Source of the DNA: Amorphophallus konjac
Lineage: Eukaryota; Streptophyta; Magnoliopsida; Alismatales; Araceae
Length of the DNA: 64,000 bases
Reading direction: 5' to 3'
NCBI GenBank assembly: GCA_022559845.1
Contig: CM040125.1
Coordinates: forward strand, 331,082,164 to 331,146,163
The translations under genes were made by a program, and so were the position numbers. Numbering within the stretch: the stretch's first letter is position 1; every line of letters begins with the position of its first letter. Shown piece by piece: positions 34,889 to 45,768 of this stretch. The notes beneath the pieces are model-generated. The model saw nothing but the letters and a program-made list of their open reading frames with translations, did not search any database and was not told where the DNA came from.

Positions 34889-37532
34889 GATGATGGCAAC
34901 ACTATGAGTTACACTGACTTAGATTAGATTCTTCTCCCCCTTTTCCTTCATCAAAAAAATGAAATAGGGAAATAATTTAGTAAAGCACAGGAATGTTATA
35001 CTTCCCTTTGGATTGTTGATGGTTCGAAGGAGGCCTTTTCTTTGGAGACATCTATCTTCCAAATGTATCCTTTCAAGAGCTTCTCCCCCTGTAGATATGT
35101 CATATTTTCAATCACACAGGAGCACTGAAGTATGAAGAACTCAATCATGTAAAGAGTTAGGAGCTCAATAAAATGCATGAATCAAGTCTCCCCCTTTTTT
35201 TTTTAGAATTATTGAAAGAGCAGCTATTTTCTGACACCAATTGAAAGTTTCTGACATAACAAATTTCCCCTAACGAAGTGGAGCATAGCAGCAAGCACAC
35301 AGGGAGTTCAAATTGGATCTGATTCTAGGACTTCAGGAGTCGACCCATCGGGTCGACCCATGAACACAGTAAGCATTGACTTATGCATCAGAACATAAGG
35401 TCATCTCAGCAAAAATAACATTGAAAATTAACTATATGAGTGCAATTAACTATATGAATGCAATCAAAAATCGTCAACTAGAAAGATGTTATGAATGCAG
35501 TGCAATTAACTATATGAGTGCACAGTCATTGACAATTCATGTGGGATATGAGAACTATACATGAGTCAAAACCTGAAAGGCATGTTATGCAATTAGTTTG
35601 ACTAGCTTCCCCTTAGTCATACAACCCTTATGCATCCACCATGCTTATGCAGGCTCAAGATATGAGTGGAAGTCAACAGTTGAGACCAATTGATAGAACT
35701 GAGTGCAAATGAATCAGTCAGTTTGGTCTGAACGACTAGAGTCCAATATGAGAGAGTAAAAAAGAATTCAGAAAGAATGAGAAAGATTTTCAAGGGAATA
35801 TCAAATTTCATAAATTTGATTTAAACAGATGATTACAGACTCTTCCATCATAGAAACCTATGAATGAACCTACGTTGACAAACCAGATCAGAATTTTATG
35901 TATGCAAGGTTTGAACATGAGCCTTTTCTACTCATATCTGAAATCAGTTTTCTTAATAACAAGTGAACCAAGTTTTCATATTGAGAGACCTTTTTAACCT
36001 TCTTCATTCTTACTCACTTAATTTTAAAGATTTCCTCAAGAAATGCAATCGATAGTATTGAGGATAAACAAACAAGAAACCATTTATTTCTGTCAAAGTT
36101 TCTATTGAAAGAAGATTCTTTTCCAAACAATTTCAGATGATATGCTAGATAGGCAACGAATTTTTAACAATAATATTCAGGAGTAATTAAGTTAAGTACA
36201 TCCTTACAACTGGAGGATACACGTTGTTTAGACGCCGGTATCCCTAAGCGCTTGGAAGGACTAACTGTCATGCTTCTTAAGAACAGAGATAGCATTTACA
36301 CCTCATGACACACTGAAACTCATTTATTTGATGAGGGACATGTATTTCTCAGTGTGCCTGCCATTGCTCTGCCAGATTTTTAATCAACATATTTAAGCAG
36401 AGTTAACTATGGCACTTCATGACATATCTCAATTCATTTCTTTGATGATTGAGATGTGTTTCTCAGTGACCAAAGACATTGTCCTGACAAGATTTGGTAT
36501 TTGACATAATCCATATTCCCTGATGTTTAAAAATAATACACATTTTCATACAAATCAGTCAAGGAAAATCATGATTTCAGAATTTCAGATTTCAGAAGAG
36601 TTTAAAAGACACAACATTAAAGGGTTGGTTAAAGTTTATTAAGACTAACTCAGATATTTTCAAGAAGAATTCATAAGCAAACATAAGAAATACATGAAAC
36701 TTCAACCGGCTGAAAGCTTCAGACATTCATAGTCCTATATGATAGAAATTTCCTTAAAAACAATGTTTTCAGATTTATGATCAAGATATACGCAGAGAAA
36801 TCTTTCTGGGACTTCAAGGAAGGCAAGAGCATTTTTCAAGTACAGCCAAGTCAACAAATGCCAATGGATACCAATTGATAGTATGAGTGACAATGGCTGA
36901 CAAGAGTTGAAGCAAGAGGCTGAAATACAATATATTTCACAATCACCAAGGAGTTTATCAAGATTGCAGTTCAAACAGGAAGGTGAGTATTTGTCATCAG
37001 ACATGAGCTTTGATGAGAGGTATGATGGTAACATGCAATTACATGAATGAATAATGAGAAATGCTCCCCCTCACTAAATGCATAAACTGAAACCCTCCCT
37101 TTTCTTTTGAAAAATTTCATGATTAAATGATGCCACTCTAAGATGCAATTAGATGCATTAACTACTCATGAAGGGCATGAAGACCCTGAAGGGTATTAGA
37201 CTAGTCAAATGTGCATGATATGCAGTGCAGCTCCCCCTGACGGTATGCATTCAAAACATTTGAAAATCATTCATGAGTCATGAATTCTAGATGTATGTAG
37301 TCACAGAATGAGCATATCCAGACGCAGCAACTATTGCATGGAAATGCAAACATGCATGTTTAACCACTAATTAACAAATCTATCTATATACCTAATGTCA
37401 TCTAAGCAGACTCATTGAAAAGTCAAGAGACTTACCTGAGAAGTGCAGGAGTGGGGTTTAGCTTTTTTAAGGTGTCTTGGTTTATTTGCCCCTTTTATTT
37501 CTTGTTCCCAAGACACACCTGCAAAAAGTTTC
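34889..37532 (-). other. SIRE-type non-coding region between gag and 3' LTR
   Basis: About 2.6 kb where pol would be expected. No protease, integrase or RT motif is visible in any frame. The minus strand repeats AGGGGGAG words opposite 34935, 35083, 35191, 37065 and 37232 besides the real tract. Parts resemble 26114-27353 and 13500-13810, so this region belongs to a family of related non-coding 3' sequences. Confidence 0.7.
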
Positions 37533-39782
37533 TCACTTGGTACATTTTGGTACCCAAGTTTCCTTGGGTCCTGCAGGGTTAGTGGCATTTTGATGGGATG
37601 TTTTCCAAAGCTTCTGAGCCATCATATCATCATGCTTTTTCATATAGCAACTAGGCATGGAATGTCCAGACCGACCACAATAATCACATGAACCACTCGG
37701 TCTGAATTTCTTACTATGCATGTAAGTAGGTGTGCTATATTCATGAGCATGAATGTTTCTGTTTTTACCACCACTTTGTTTCAGATGGTCAGAAAACCAG
37801 CAATCAGTCACCTTGTGACCTTGCTTTCCACACTCAAAGCATGTGAGGGATTTTCTTGTTTGAACAGATTTGTTCCTACCAAACACACTTTGTTTAACAA
37901 ATTTAGAGTTGACCCTCTTTCTCTGAGAATGCCAGCAGTCTTTAACTGTATGGCCAGGTTTCTCACAGTGATAGCAGAAGATGGAATTTCTTCTACCAAT
38001 ATTAAGCCAGTAGTCAACCGCCCTATGGCCTGACTTGCTGCAGGTGGAACACACCATGTGTTGGCCCCTGGACCCATTTTTGTTCCTTTTAAAGACATGC
38101 TGATTTTCATACAAATTGACATGATTAGAATTTGAAAAATATTTGCCTTTACCTTTGGCAAACCAAAATTGTTCACTAACATGACCTATTTTTCCACAAT
38201 GATAACAATAACTTTTTCTTTTCTGTTCAACAGGACTGTTTTTGTCATTGTACTTCCTAGCATGCATTCTATCATCCTGTTCCATCAATTTACATTTATG
38301 CATCAAGTGACCAAACCTATGACAGTAATGGCATGAAATTTTCTTTTTATTTGCATGAATGTGTTTGTTCAATTTAGGCACAGCATTCTCAGTTTTATCA
38401 TGAGAGTTCCTTGAATCTTTGTTCTGAACATGAATAGTCTTTTTCTGTTTTTGAACTTGTTTCTCAGACTTAGGGTTGTCAGTGGAATTTTGATTCTTCT
38501 TAGCACTAAATTCAAAAATAGGCACATTCAATGTGCTGCCAGACTTAGAGCTACTCACGAATGAAGTTTGAAGCTTACTTTCAAAGCTCTTTTTATTTAT
38601 TGGTTTGTAGCCCAAACCCTCTCTTCGGAGATTCACTTTAGATCCAAGAATTTTATCAAGATTTTCTTTTCCACTAACAAATTTCTCAAGAGATTTCCTC
38701 AATTCTGTAACTTCTGATCCAAGCTTTGATACATGGATTTCATATTCATCAGCTTTCTTTTTATAGCAAACATCATCTTCTTTCAACATTTGATTAACAG
38801 TCCTAAGACTTTCAATTTCCTGTTCAGCTTTCATTAGCTCATCAGAGCTATCCAGGCTAACACTCTTCCCCTTTTCAAGAGTGATAAGTCTCTCAGACAT
38901 AGCTGTATTTAACTGTTTTAGCTTGCAGATCTCCTGTCTCATTTTACCATTTTGTTCCAGGATTTCATCATCAAATTTCAAAACACTTAAGGAGGTCTGA
39001 CATTCACTAAACACTTCTTGTTCATCTTCAGATTGAAGATTTTCAAGCCTTTTCTGAAGTTCTGAGTTTTCTATTCTGATAGTCTCCAAAGTTTCAGAAA
39101 TCAATCTATTTTCATTTTCAAGGCTCACTGATTTAGATCCAGATTCCTCAGTTTGTTTTTTGAGTCTAGCATTTTCAGATTTCAGATATTCCAGATCTGA
39201 AGTAATAGAATCAAGATCAGTCAGCTGTCTTCTAAATATCTGATTTTCAATTTTCAGAGTATCACTGTCCTCACCAGTAAGTTTAGAATTCTCAAACCTA
39301 TCTAACCGTTTTTTCATAGATCTGTTTTTCTTGCTCAATTTATTGCTAGATCTTAACAGCTTGGAATAAGCATCTACCCAATCATCTAAGGTATAGTCCG
39401 CAAAGGGTTTTACCTGAACTTCGTTCTCTTCTTTATCACTGTGGCTGCTGCTATGGTCGCTCCCATCAGCCATCATGCAGTTTTCCTTCCCTGTTCTGCA
39501 AGTTAGTTTCATCTTGTCCAGAATGTCCTTGGCGGACCTACAATCATGAATACAAGACCACAAGGCTCTGTCAGTAGCTGCTCTCATCAGGTTAAAGGCT
39601 TCCTGATTTTCTCCATATTTTGACTTGTGACTTTTAGTCCATTTGGACTTTTCCTTTGGCAAAATATGGGGACCTTGTGAAATTAACTTCCATAGATCCG
39701 GATCAATCAATTTCACATAACTATGAAGACTGCTAATCCATGAGTTAAAGTTAGAGCCATTGAAAACCGGTGGAGAACCCAT
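37533..39782 (-). CDS. SIRE-type Gag, 749 residues, intact
   Basis: Uninterrupted from ATG at 39782, about 105 bp after the primer site. Residues 1-95 match the N-terminal copia Gag region (PPVFNGSNFNSWISSLHSYV, AKDILDKMKL). The middle of the usual Gag core and the first zinc knuckle appear deleted in frame after LTCRTG. Residues about 140-390 form a long coiled coil, followed by the family motif GSKVNLRREGLGYKP. Residues about 484-711 carry six zinc-knuckle units: CHYCHRFGHLMHKC, CYHCEKPGHTVKDC, CFECGKQGHKVTDC and CDYCGRSGHSMPSC are complete, while two (GHVSEQF, GHRAVDY) lack the last Cys. It ends ETWVPKCTK, where pol starts in full elements. Gag forms the particle and binds RNA. The open frame suggests recent selection or youth. 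Confidence 0.88.
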   Translation of the reverse strand: MGSPPVFNGSNFNSWISSLHSYVKLIDPDLWKLISQGPHILPKEKSKWTKSHKSKYGENQEAFNLMRAATDRALWSCIHDCRSAKDILDKMKLTCRTGKENCMMADGSDHSSSHSDKEENEVQVKPFADYTLDDWVDAYSKLLRSSNKLSKKNRSMKKRLDRFENSKLTGEDSDTLKIENQIFRRQLTDLDSITSDLEYLKSENARLKKQTEESGSKSVSLENENRLISETLETIRIENSELQKRLENLQSEDEQEVFSECQTSLSVLKFDDEILEQNGKMRQEICKLKQLNTAMSERLITLEKGKSVSLDSSDELMKAEQEIESLRTVNQMLKEDDVCYKKKADEYEIHVSKLGSEVTELRKSLEKFVSGKENLDKILGSKVNLRREGLGYKPINKKSFESKLQTSFVSSSKSGSTLNVPIFEFSAKKNQNSTDNPKSEKQVQKQKKTIHVQNKDSRNSHDKTENAVPKLNKHIHANKKKISCHYCHRFGHLMHKCKLMEQDDRMHARKYNDKNSPVEQKRKSYCYHCGKIGHVSEQFWFAKGKGKYFSNSNHVNLYENQHVFKRNKNGSRGQHMVCSTCSKSGHRAVDYWLNIGRRNSIFCYHCEKPGHTVKDCWHSQRKRVNSKFVKQSVFGRNKSVQTRKSLTCFECGKQGHKVTDCWFSDHLKQSGGKNRNIHAHEYSTPTYMHSKKFRPSGSCDYCGRSGHSMPSCYMKKHDDMMAQKLWKTSHQNATNPAGPKETWVPKCTK

Positions 39783-39888
39783 TAATTAAGTCGGCAAGCA
39801 GATTAATGCAGCAAAGAATAAAATCAGAAATGCACCAATGGACAACAGGATCCTCTGCAGATCACTGGATCTGATCAATCAGAGAACC

Positions 39889-39900
39889 GCTCTGATACCA
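39889..39900 (-). other. SIRE-type primer-binding site (initiator-Met type)
   Basis: Minus strand TGGTATCAGAGC, two bases inside the end of the 5' LTR. It is complementary to the 3' end of plant initiator methionine tRNA, as in many plant LTR elements. Confidence 0.92.
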
Positions 39901-40222
39901 ATTGATAGGATCGATGCAAGGATTCAGAGGGGGGGTGAATGAATCCCACCCTTAAAAAAAAACTTTTCGCTCAATAAAAGACTAGAACACTATCCAGGCA
40001 GAACAACCAATCTGAAGAACAAGTAGAATATTCTTTTAAACCAAAGAGCAAATATGTAACTCGCACTCAAATAAACAACTAGCGGAAGCAGCACAGATAT
40101 AAACGAGAATGCAATGCAACCTGTGAAGGGTGGTAGAAGATATGGAGGAGCACACCACAAAGAAACCAACCACTGCACAGTAGATTTTTTAGGTGGTTCG
40201 GTCACCAAGACCTACATCCACC

Positions 40223-40663
40223 CCTCACTCCCAACCGGAGTGAGGATTCCACTAGCACGAGCTAGAACGCAGACTCAGTCTGTAAACAAGAGCTGCCACA
40301 CAGCTTGACTAGGGGAACAACCTCCCCTCTTCCTCCCAACCGGAGGGACACCCCAAGTGACTCCCAGCCACTTGGAAACCAGAGACACACAGTCTCTCTT
40401 CCTCCAAACCGGAGGGAACACCTAGTCTTGCAACCCACAAGATTAGAACCGGAGGACCAATCCTCCCTTCCTCCAAACCGGAGGGGAACTTAGAGACCCA
40501 TGTCTCTCTTCCTCTAAAACCCAGAGGGCAGCACAAGTGACCCCTAGTCACCTGCAAACTAGAGGCCTCGGACCTCTCTTCCTCCCAACCGGAGGGACCC
40601 CTGGACTCGAAACCTACAAGCCCTGAACCGGAGAAAAATCTCCCTTCCTCCAACCCGGAGGGA
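40223..40663. repeat. Chain of small hairpins in SIRE-type 5' LTR
   Basis: Second copy of the hairpin chain of 32323-32765 with a few substitutions. Some fall in stems, for example CAAGATTAG for CAAGACTAG near 40438, which weakens one pairing. Confidence 0.72.
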
Positions 40664-41192
40664 ACCCGACCTCACACAAGAGAATCGGAGGAATAACTAG
40701 AGAATAGTTGAAAAGAAAAACAAAACGCAGCAACAGTAACCTGGAAAAATGAAATGCACAAAGGCTCTCACAGGAGCAGGCTGGCCTGGATTTGATCCAC
40801 GGTCCAGCAGGAACTGATCTTCAGTTGAGGCTTCCTTTGCTCTAGCTCTCTCTTCTTCTCACTCTTCTTTTTCTTCTCTTTCGCAGGCTCCCTCTCTCTC
40901 TATCTCTTCTTCCTTCTTTCTTTTTCTTCTGCTCACTACATCTCTGTATCGTGGAGGCACTCACTGCTCTTCAGCTTTTCTTGATGGCTCACTATGTTTC
41001 GATCACTCTCAGCCGATGGAGGAAACTCCATATTTATACCAGCAGCAGGCAGCTAGGGCGTGAACTCTCGACGATTCCCGCCCAGCAGGTTTGGTCCACG
41101 TGTCAGCATCTCAGCCTCTAGGATCATGTGCCAGTCTTAATAACCTCATCCATTAATCCTGTCAGATAATCAGTCGAAGACAGTATCAGATG

Positions 41193-42432
41193 ATGTATAG
41201 ACTTGAAAGTTAACTGAGTGTACAGACTTTGTGTGAAGTAAGAGTGTATAGACTTGAAGCTTGATATCGAGTGTATAGAGTTGAAGCTTATCAAACGAAT
41301 GTATAGACTTCATGTTAGCGAACGAGTGTATAGACTTAGTTGAGTGAGCATGCAGTGTACACACTTGAAACCCTTCAGCAACCTGAGTGTATAGACTTAG
41401 TGTTAACGTGCCAGAGAAACCAGTGTACAGACTTCCTGTTAATCATGCCAGACAAACCAGTGTACAGACTTCATGTTAACGTGCCAGACAAACTAGTGTA
41501 CAGACTTGCTGAGTTTTCGCTAAGTCTGTATAGACTTGATGAAAGAGTACCTGGAAAGGCAGTGTACACACTTGATGGCGTGAAGGAACGAGTGTATAGA
41601 CTTCGTGATGCCAACAGACAGTGACTGTGCAGACTTGTTAAACCATGCACACTGTATTGACTCTTCATGCAACAATGTACGGACTTAGTTTATGTGCAGC
41701 TAACAGATGTATAGACTTGCTTTCTGAACGATGCACAAAAGCAATGTATGGACTTAAAGGTTAACACTCGAATGTATATGTTGAAGGCCTAACAATAGAG
41801 TGTATAGACTTCAAAGGACAAAGCATCCACAGAACAAACGATGTACAGACTTTGCCAATATGAGACAATGTACAGACTTTGTCAAGTGACTGGCTGTACA
41901 GACTTCAGAAGATGAAGACTCTGTATCGACTTGAAGACCATGAGCCAATGTATAGACTTGCCTTAACAATGAATGTGTAGACTTTGAAACAGGAGTCAGG
42001 CAAACGGATGTACAGAGTTGGCCAAAGCAGCAATGTATAGACTTTGAAAAAAAGACAATGTATCGACTTTGAAACAAAGGCAGTGTATAGACTTGATGCA
42101 GTTCTGCTGCCAATGTACATACTATGATTCCCAAATGCGATGTAGAGACTTTGTGAGAGGCACACGATGCAAAGACTCTATACAGACTTAATGGCATGCA
42201 GCAATACACTGGACGATGTATAGACTTTAGAGCAACAAAAGAATAAGTGTGTACACTGAGGGAGTGTACAGACTTTAACTTAAAGATCGTTCAGGAACAA
42301 GCCATAGCAGTGTATAGACTTAAGCGTTCTGAGCATAACAAAAACCAATGTACAGACTTCATTCAATGCAAATGAATGTATGGACTTCGTTTCAAGCAAC
42401 GTAGGCAAAAGAAGAGACACTGTATAGACTTT
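41193..42432. repeat. Spaced TGTATAGACTT array in SIRE-type 5' LTR
   Basis: Second copy of the 33295-34534 array with scattered substitutions. One word is damaged near 41773 (TGTATATGTTG). Confidence 0.85.
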
Positions 42433-42663
42433 CACACAAAAAGTAGACAAAGCAGCAAGGCGTCAACCCAATCTCTAACTGCGTCAATGCACTGCATTAA
42501 CAATTAGCCACTACGTTAACCCAATCTAGCCATATTCATGAATTAGCTATTCAAGCAAACAATCAGATATTTAAGTAGTCAAACAGTCATCTAAATTAAT
42601 TAGCACACCTCAGTGTGACTCATGGTGTGTCAGCCATCATCAAAACCACACAGGGGCACAACA

Positions 42664-42668
42664 GAACT
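42664..42668. repeat. Target-site duplication GAACT, right copy
   Basis: Equals 32000-32004 and directly follows GCACAACA of the right LTR. Confidence 0.93.
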
Positions 42669-43095
42669 GCTGCTGCTACTGCTGTGTTCACGAGAAGGAA
42701 GGAGCCAAAGCTTCTTCGTCGACCCTGCTTCTTCATCCTCTGCTAAACGATCATAGGTAGGTAATCTCCCAAGCAAAATACTAGATAAAATTTCATGCTA
42801 GATTAAATAGAACATATAGATATCTCCCAAAATTTCCCTACCGCATGATTGTACGTGCTTTATACTATACTAAGGTTGCATATATTATCCTTAGTTAATT
42901 AATATGAGAAACATGTTTAAAAACTTTTATTCACGAAACTGTATGCCTAAAAATCGCAAGGTGTATATGACTGGACTTCCTATATTTTTCTGTAAATTTT
43001 ATATGATTTGTGATAATATAAATTGACAATTTAACTTAATAGCATTATTTCGTTAAGACGACGAATCCAGGATATCACTTGGAGAGGGGGATTTC
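42669..43095 (+). repeat. LTR of the second chromovirus-like family, right part
   Basis: Continues 30945-32004 after the SIRE-type insertion. GGTAGGTAATCTCCC near 42755 resembles GGTAGGTTATCTC near 62082 of the Tekay LTR. It is cut at 43095 by the Tat LTR. AT-rich, no gene. Confidence 0.55.
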
Positions 43096-43799
43096 TGTAG
43101 CCCACCCGGGTGACAGCCCACAGGGCCCACTCAGGGAAGAAAAGCCCAATAAACAAACACTCGAGGAACCAACTCTCCCCGGCGGCCTCTAGGCTCGGAG
43201 GGCCCGAGTGATGGTCAGGTCATAAGGAAGGTCCGGCCCAAGCCGTTTCCCTGCCCGGGAGAGACAGGCATTAGCCGACCTATCTGACCCCTCTTCCACC
43301 GAGCAATCCCCATCGCCCGGACAGGGCTGGCATTTCAGGAGCTCGGCCAGACCGAATATCATCCGTTCAAGAGTCCCCAACGGATAGGGGAGTCAAGAAA
43401 CCGCCGGACTTCAAGGCGATAACGTCCCCACGATAAGGCCATGAAAGCCCACATTGAGAACGTAACTCCCACTGGAGACCCCTCAGCTTGCAGGACTCCT
43501 GAAGGCGGCACACTATTTAAACCAGGGCTACCCTCCGATGGAAGACAAGAGCCATCCAGGTACTCATAGACCCAAACTCCTGAGCAATCCGCTTCACCCT
43601 CTGGTGGAGAGGAATCTCGTGCGCTAGCTTTTCTCCTCCCCATTATTGCTTCCACCACAGCTCTACTGACTTAGCCATCGGAGGGTTTTACCCCAGGGAA
43701 GCCCCCTGGGCCCTCTGATACGTTTCCCTATCTTGCAGTTCATCTTCAGGTGATCCACAGCCCGCTCAGGATACAAGCGCGAGATTTCGCCTCTATATC
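43096..43799 (+). repeat. Tat 5' LTR (about 700 bp)
   Basis: Begins TGTAGCCCACCCGGG and lies against the primer site at 43800. It has a TATA-like CTATTTAAACC near 43512. The exact right end is unclear because no CA end lies directly at the primer site. Confidence 0.7.
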
Positions 43800-43817
43800 T
43801 GGCGCCGTCTGTGGGAA
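43800..43817 (+). other. Tat primer-binding site
   Basis: TGGCGCCGTCTGTGGGAA, the common tRNA-complementary site of Tat-clade and related gypsy elements of plants. Confidence 0.8.
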
Positions 43818-43835
43818 ACGGGCAACGGGCTGGTT

Positions 43836-44551
43836 TGGGCTTTGTTTGGAAATCGATCATTTGTCGCTTTGGCATCCCCCGAGTGATAGTAAGCGATAAC
43901 GGTCGGCAATTCGACTCTCGGTACTTTCGAGATAGATGCGCCGACCTAAATATCCGCAACCACTTCACTTCGGTCGCCCACCCTCAGGCCAACGGGCTGG
44001 TTGAAAATGCCAACAAGACTATCTTGAAAGGCATAAAAACCAGACTCGGCAAGGCTAAGGGTAGCTGGCTCGAGGAATTGCCTAGCGTATTATGGTCGCA
44101 CCGAACAACCCCCAGGACGGCAACCGGTGAAAGCCCTTTTCAGTTGGTATATGGCACCGAAGCCGTCGTTCCATTGGAGATCACCAATCCGTCTCTCCGA
44201 GTGATCAGCTTCTCACTCGAGGCAAACGGGTAAAAATTGCTCGAGAACCTCGACCTAGCAGACGAACTCCGAGAGATCGCGAACGTCCAGGCAACAGAGT
44301 ACCCGCGCCGCCTCACTCGATACTACAACGCCAAGGTCCGAGACAGACGTTTCCAACCGGGGCACTTCATCCTCAGGAAGGCCGAAGCCTCTCGACCACT
44401 AGAGGCGGCGGGCAAGCTATCCCCCAACTGGGAAGGCCCCTACCGAGTGGTCGAGACGCTCGGAAAAGGTGCGTACAGGTTAGCGACAATGGAAGGGGAA
44501 CCTATTCCTCGGACATGGAACGCAGCCGCACTACGCAAATTCTATTTTTGA
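43836..44551 (+). pseudogene. Tat integrase, C-terminal two thirds (truncated, one stop)
   Basis: Starts at FVWKSIICRFGIPRVIVSDN, about 20 bases after the primer site. The HHCC zinc domain and first catalytic Asp are therefore deleted. The second Asp (VSDNGRQF), the HPQANGLVENAN segment with the catalytic Glu, YGTEAVVPLE and the C-terminal domain (PNWEGPYRVVETLGKGAYRL, RTWNAAALRKFYF) remain. A TAA at 44231 interrupts it, and the frame continues unchanged. It cannot integrate DNA. Confidence 0.9.
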
Positions 44552-45768
44552 AATTGTACAGCAAGATGGACGGAATAAATCCCTTTAATTTTCATTCCAA
44601 ACCATTGGTACATCAGATAGGCAAATGCCAGTACATCACATAGCAAAAAGCAAAAATCCGTCTAACACCGCCTCAAGGGGTCATCGCTCGGCTGACTCGG
44701 TCTTGATCTCCTCGCGTCCAGCCACTGACTCTGCCTCGTGCGGAAACTGGCTCGGACAAGAGGTGGTCAAGCCAGTTGCCTCGGGTGGCCCGTGACAAAG
44801 GTGACAGAGGGATTGCAGGAGGGAGGCTACCTTTAAACGTTGAGGAAGGCTACCTCCCAAGTTGGCAACAACCAGGAAAAAGGAGCGCCGTGAAGGCCTC
44901 CCCTCTTCCAAACTGCCAACTCCTTGGAAGGAAGGAGAGAGCAAGCAGCTCCCGAAGAGTGAAAGAAATGAAGAGCATAAGAGGGAGAAAGAGGCTGCAG
45001 ACGGAGGAAGGCTTCAGTAAGGAGGGAGCTTGATACGCCTCCTCCCCTCACACCGAGGGAAGTAACGGCGGGCTCCCCTGATGCACCCATCCGTCCTCCG
45101 CCTCGGCGTCCACCCAGAAGCCACGCTGGAACTGAGAAAGGGCAAGAACCGTGCCTTCACACGTCGAAGCCCTCTCCAGATCTGTGCAGCGACCGTCGGA
45201 CCCGTCACGTGCACGCGCGGCGACCGTGGGATCCGTTCAACATTACAGGGCAGCGGGAGCCCGCCGCTCCCCGTCGTCGGCGGCGTCACCCTCCGAAGGA
45301 TCCTCCATGCTCCGAATATAAGGCACAACGCACAGTGAAGAGGAAGGAGCGAGGAAAGACTGTTAGAGAAAATCCCAAGCAGTAAAGAGGAAAGGGCGCC
45401 TTTCGGTACTTCTTATAGGCCAAAGGAGGCTACACGCCTTAAATGACCCCCCCCCCTCCTCAGAAACACGCCAAAGGATTTCTCCCCTGAACAGTCACCT
45501 CCAACTCCTCGTCCCCCGCCCTAGCGGGATTCACGAAGCGGCCTGACATTCAAAGCATGAGGGAACAGAAAGACGCCCCGTCAGAAGCCTACCAAAACTG
45601 CATACGAAAATCACGCGGGACATATCGGCACCTCCCAACCGCTCAAGATCCGCCAACCAAATCACGGCAAGGATGGTACTCAAACAGAGCAAGTCATTTA
45701 TTATCACACCAAAAGGAAACCCTCTAAAAAGAGGGAAGAAAGACAAAAAGGGAAGGAGGCAAAGTACA
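44552..45768 (+). other. Tat spacer between integrase and antisense ORF
   Basis: GC-rich, with short overlapping frames on both strands and no recognised protein. A 12-C run lies near 45447-45458. Such long spacers are usual after integrase in Tat-type elements. Confidence 0.5.

Larger units (their letters stand above)
32005..42663 (-). mobile_element. SIRE/Maximus-type Ty1/copia retrotransposon, gag-only, complete ends
   Basis: A 10.66-kb element on the minus strand: two LTRs of 2.87 and 2.76 kb, an initiator-Met type primer site, an open 749-codon gag, about 2.6 kb of non-coding DNA and a polypurine tract AAAAAGGGGGAGAT. Nothing resembling protease, integrase, RT or RNase H is present. The ends and the 5-bp target duplication are perfect and the LTRs differ only at scattered sites, so it moved fairly recently, presumably with enzymes supplied by another element. 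Long LTRs, the polypurine tract and the zinc-knuckle Gag place it near SIRE/Maximus. Confidence 0.92.
39903..42663 (-). repeat. SIRE-type 5' LTR (2,761 bp)
   Basis: Matches 32005-34874. Contains the hairpin chain at 40223-40663 and the 11-mer array at 41193-42432. A 108-bp segment present at 34563-34670 of the other LTR is missing here, with GCGTCAACCCA at the join, which fits a deletion between short direct repeats after insertion. Confidence 0.93.

Noticed and set aside
44681..45338. Overlapping GC-rich open frames on both strands
   Set aside because: No recognisable motif and mutual overlap; explained by high GC content of the Tat spacer.
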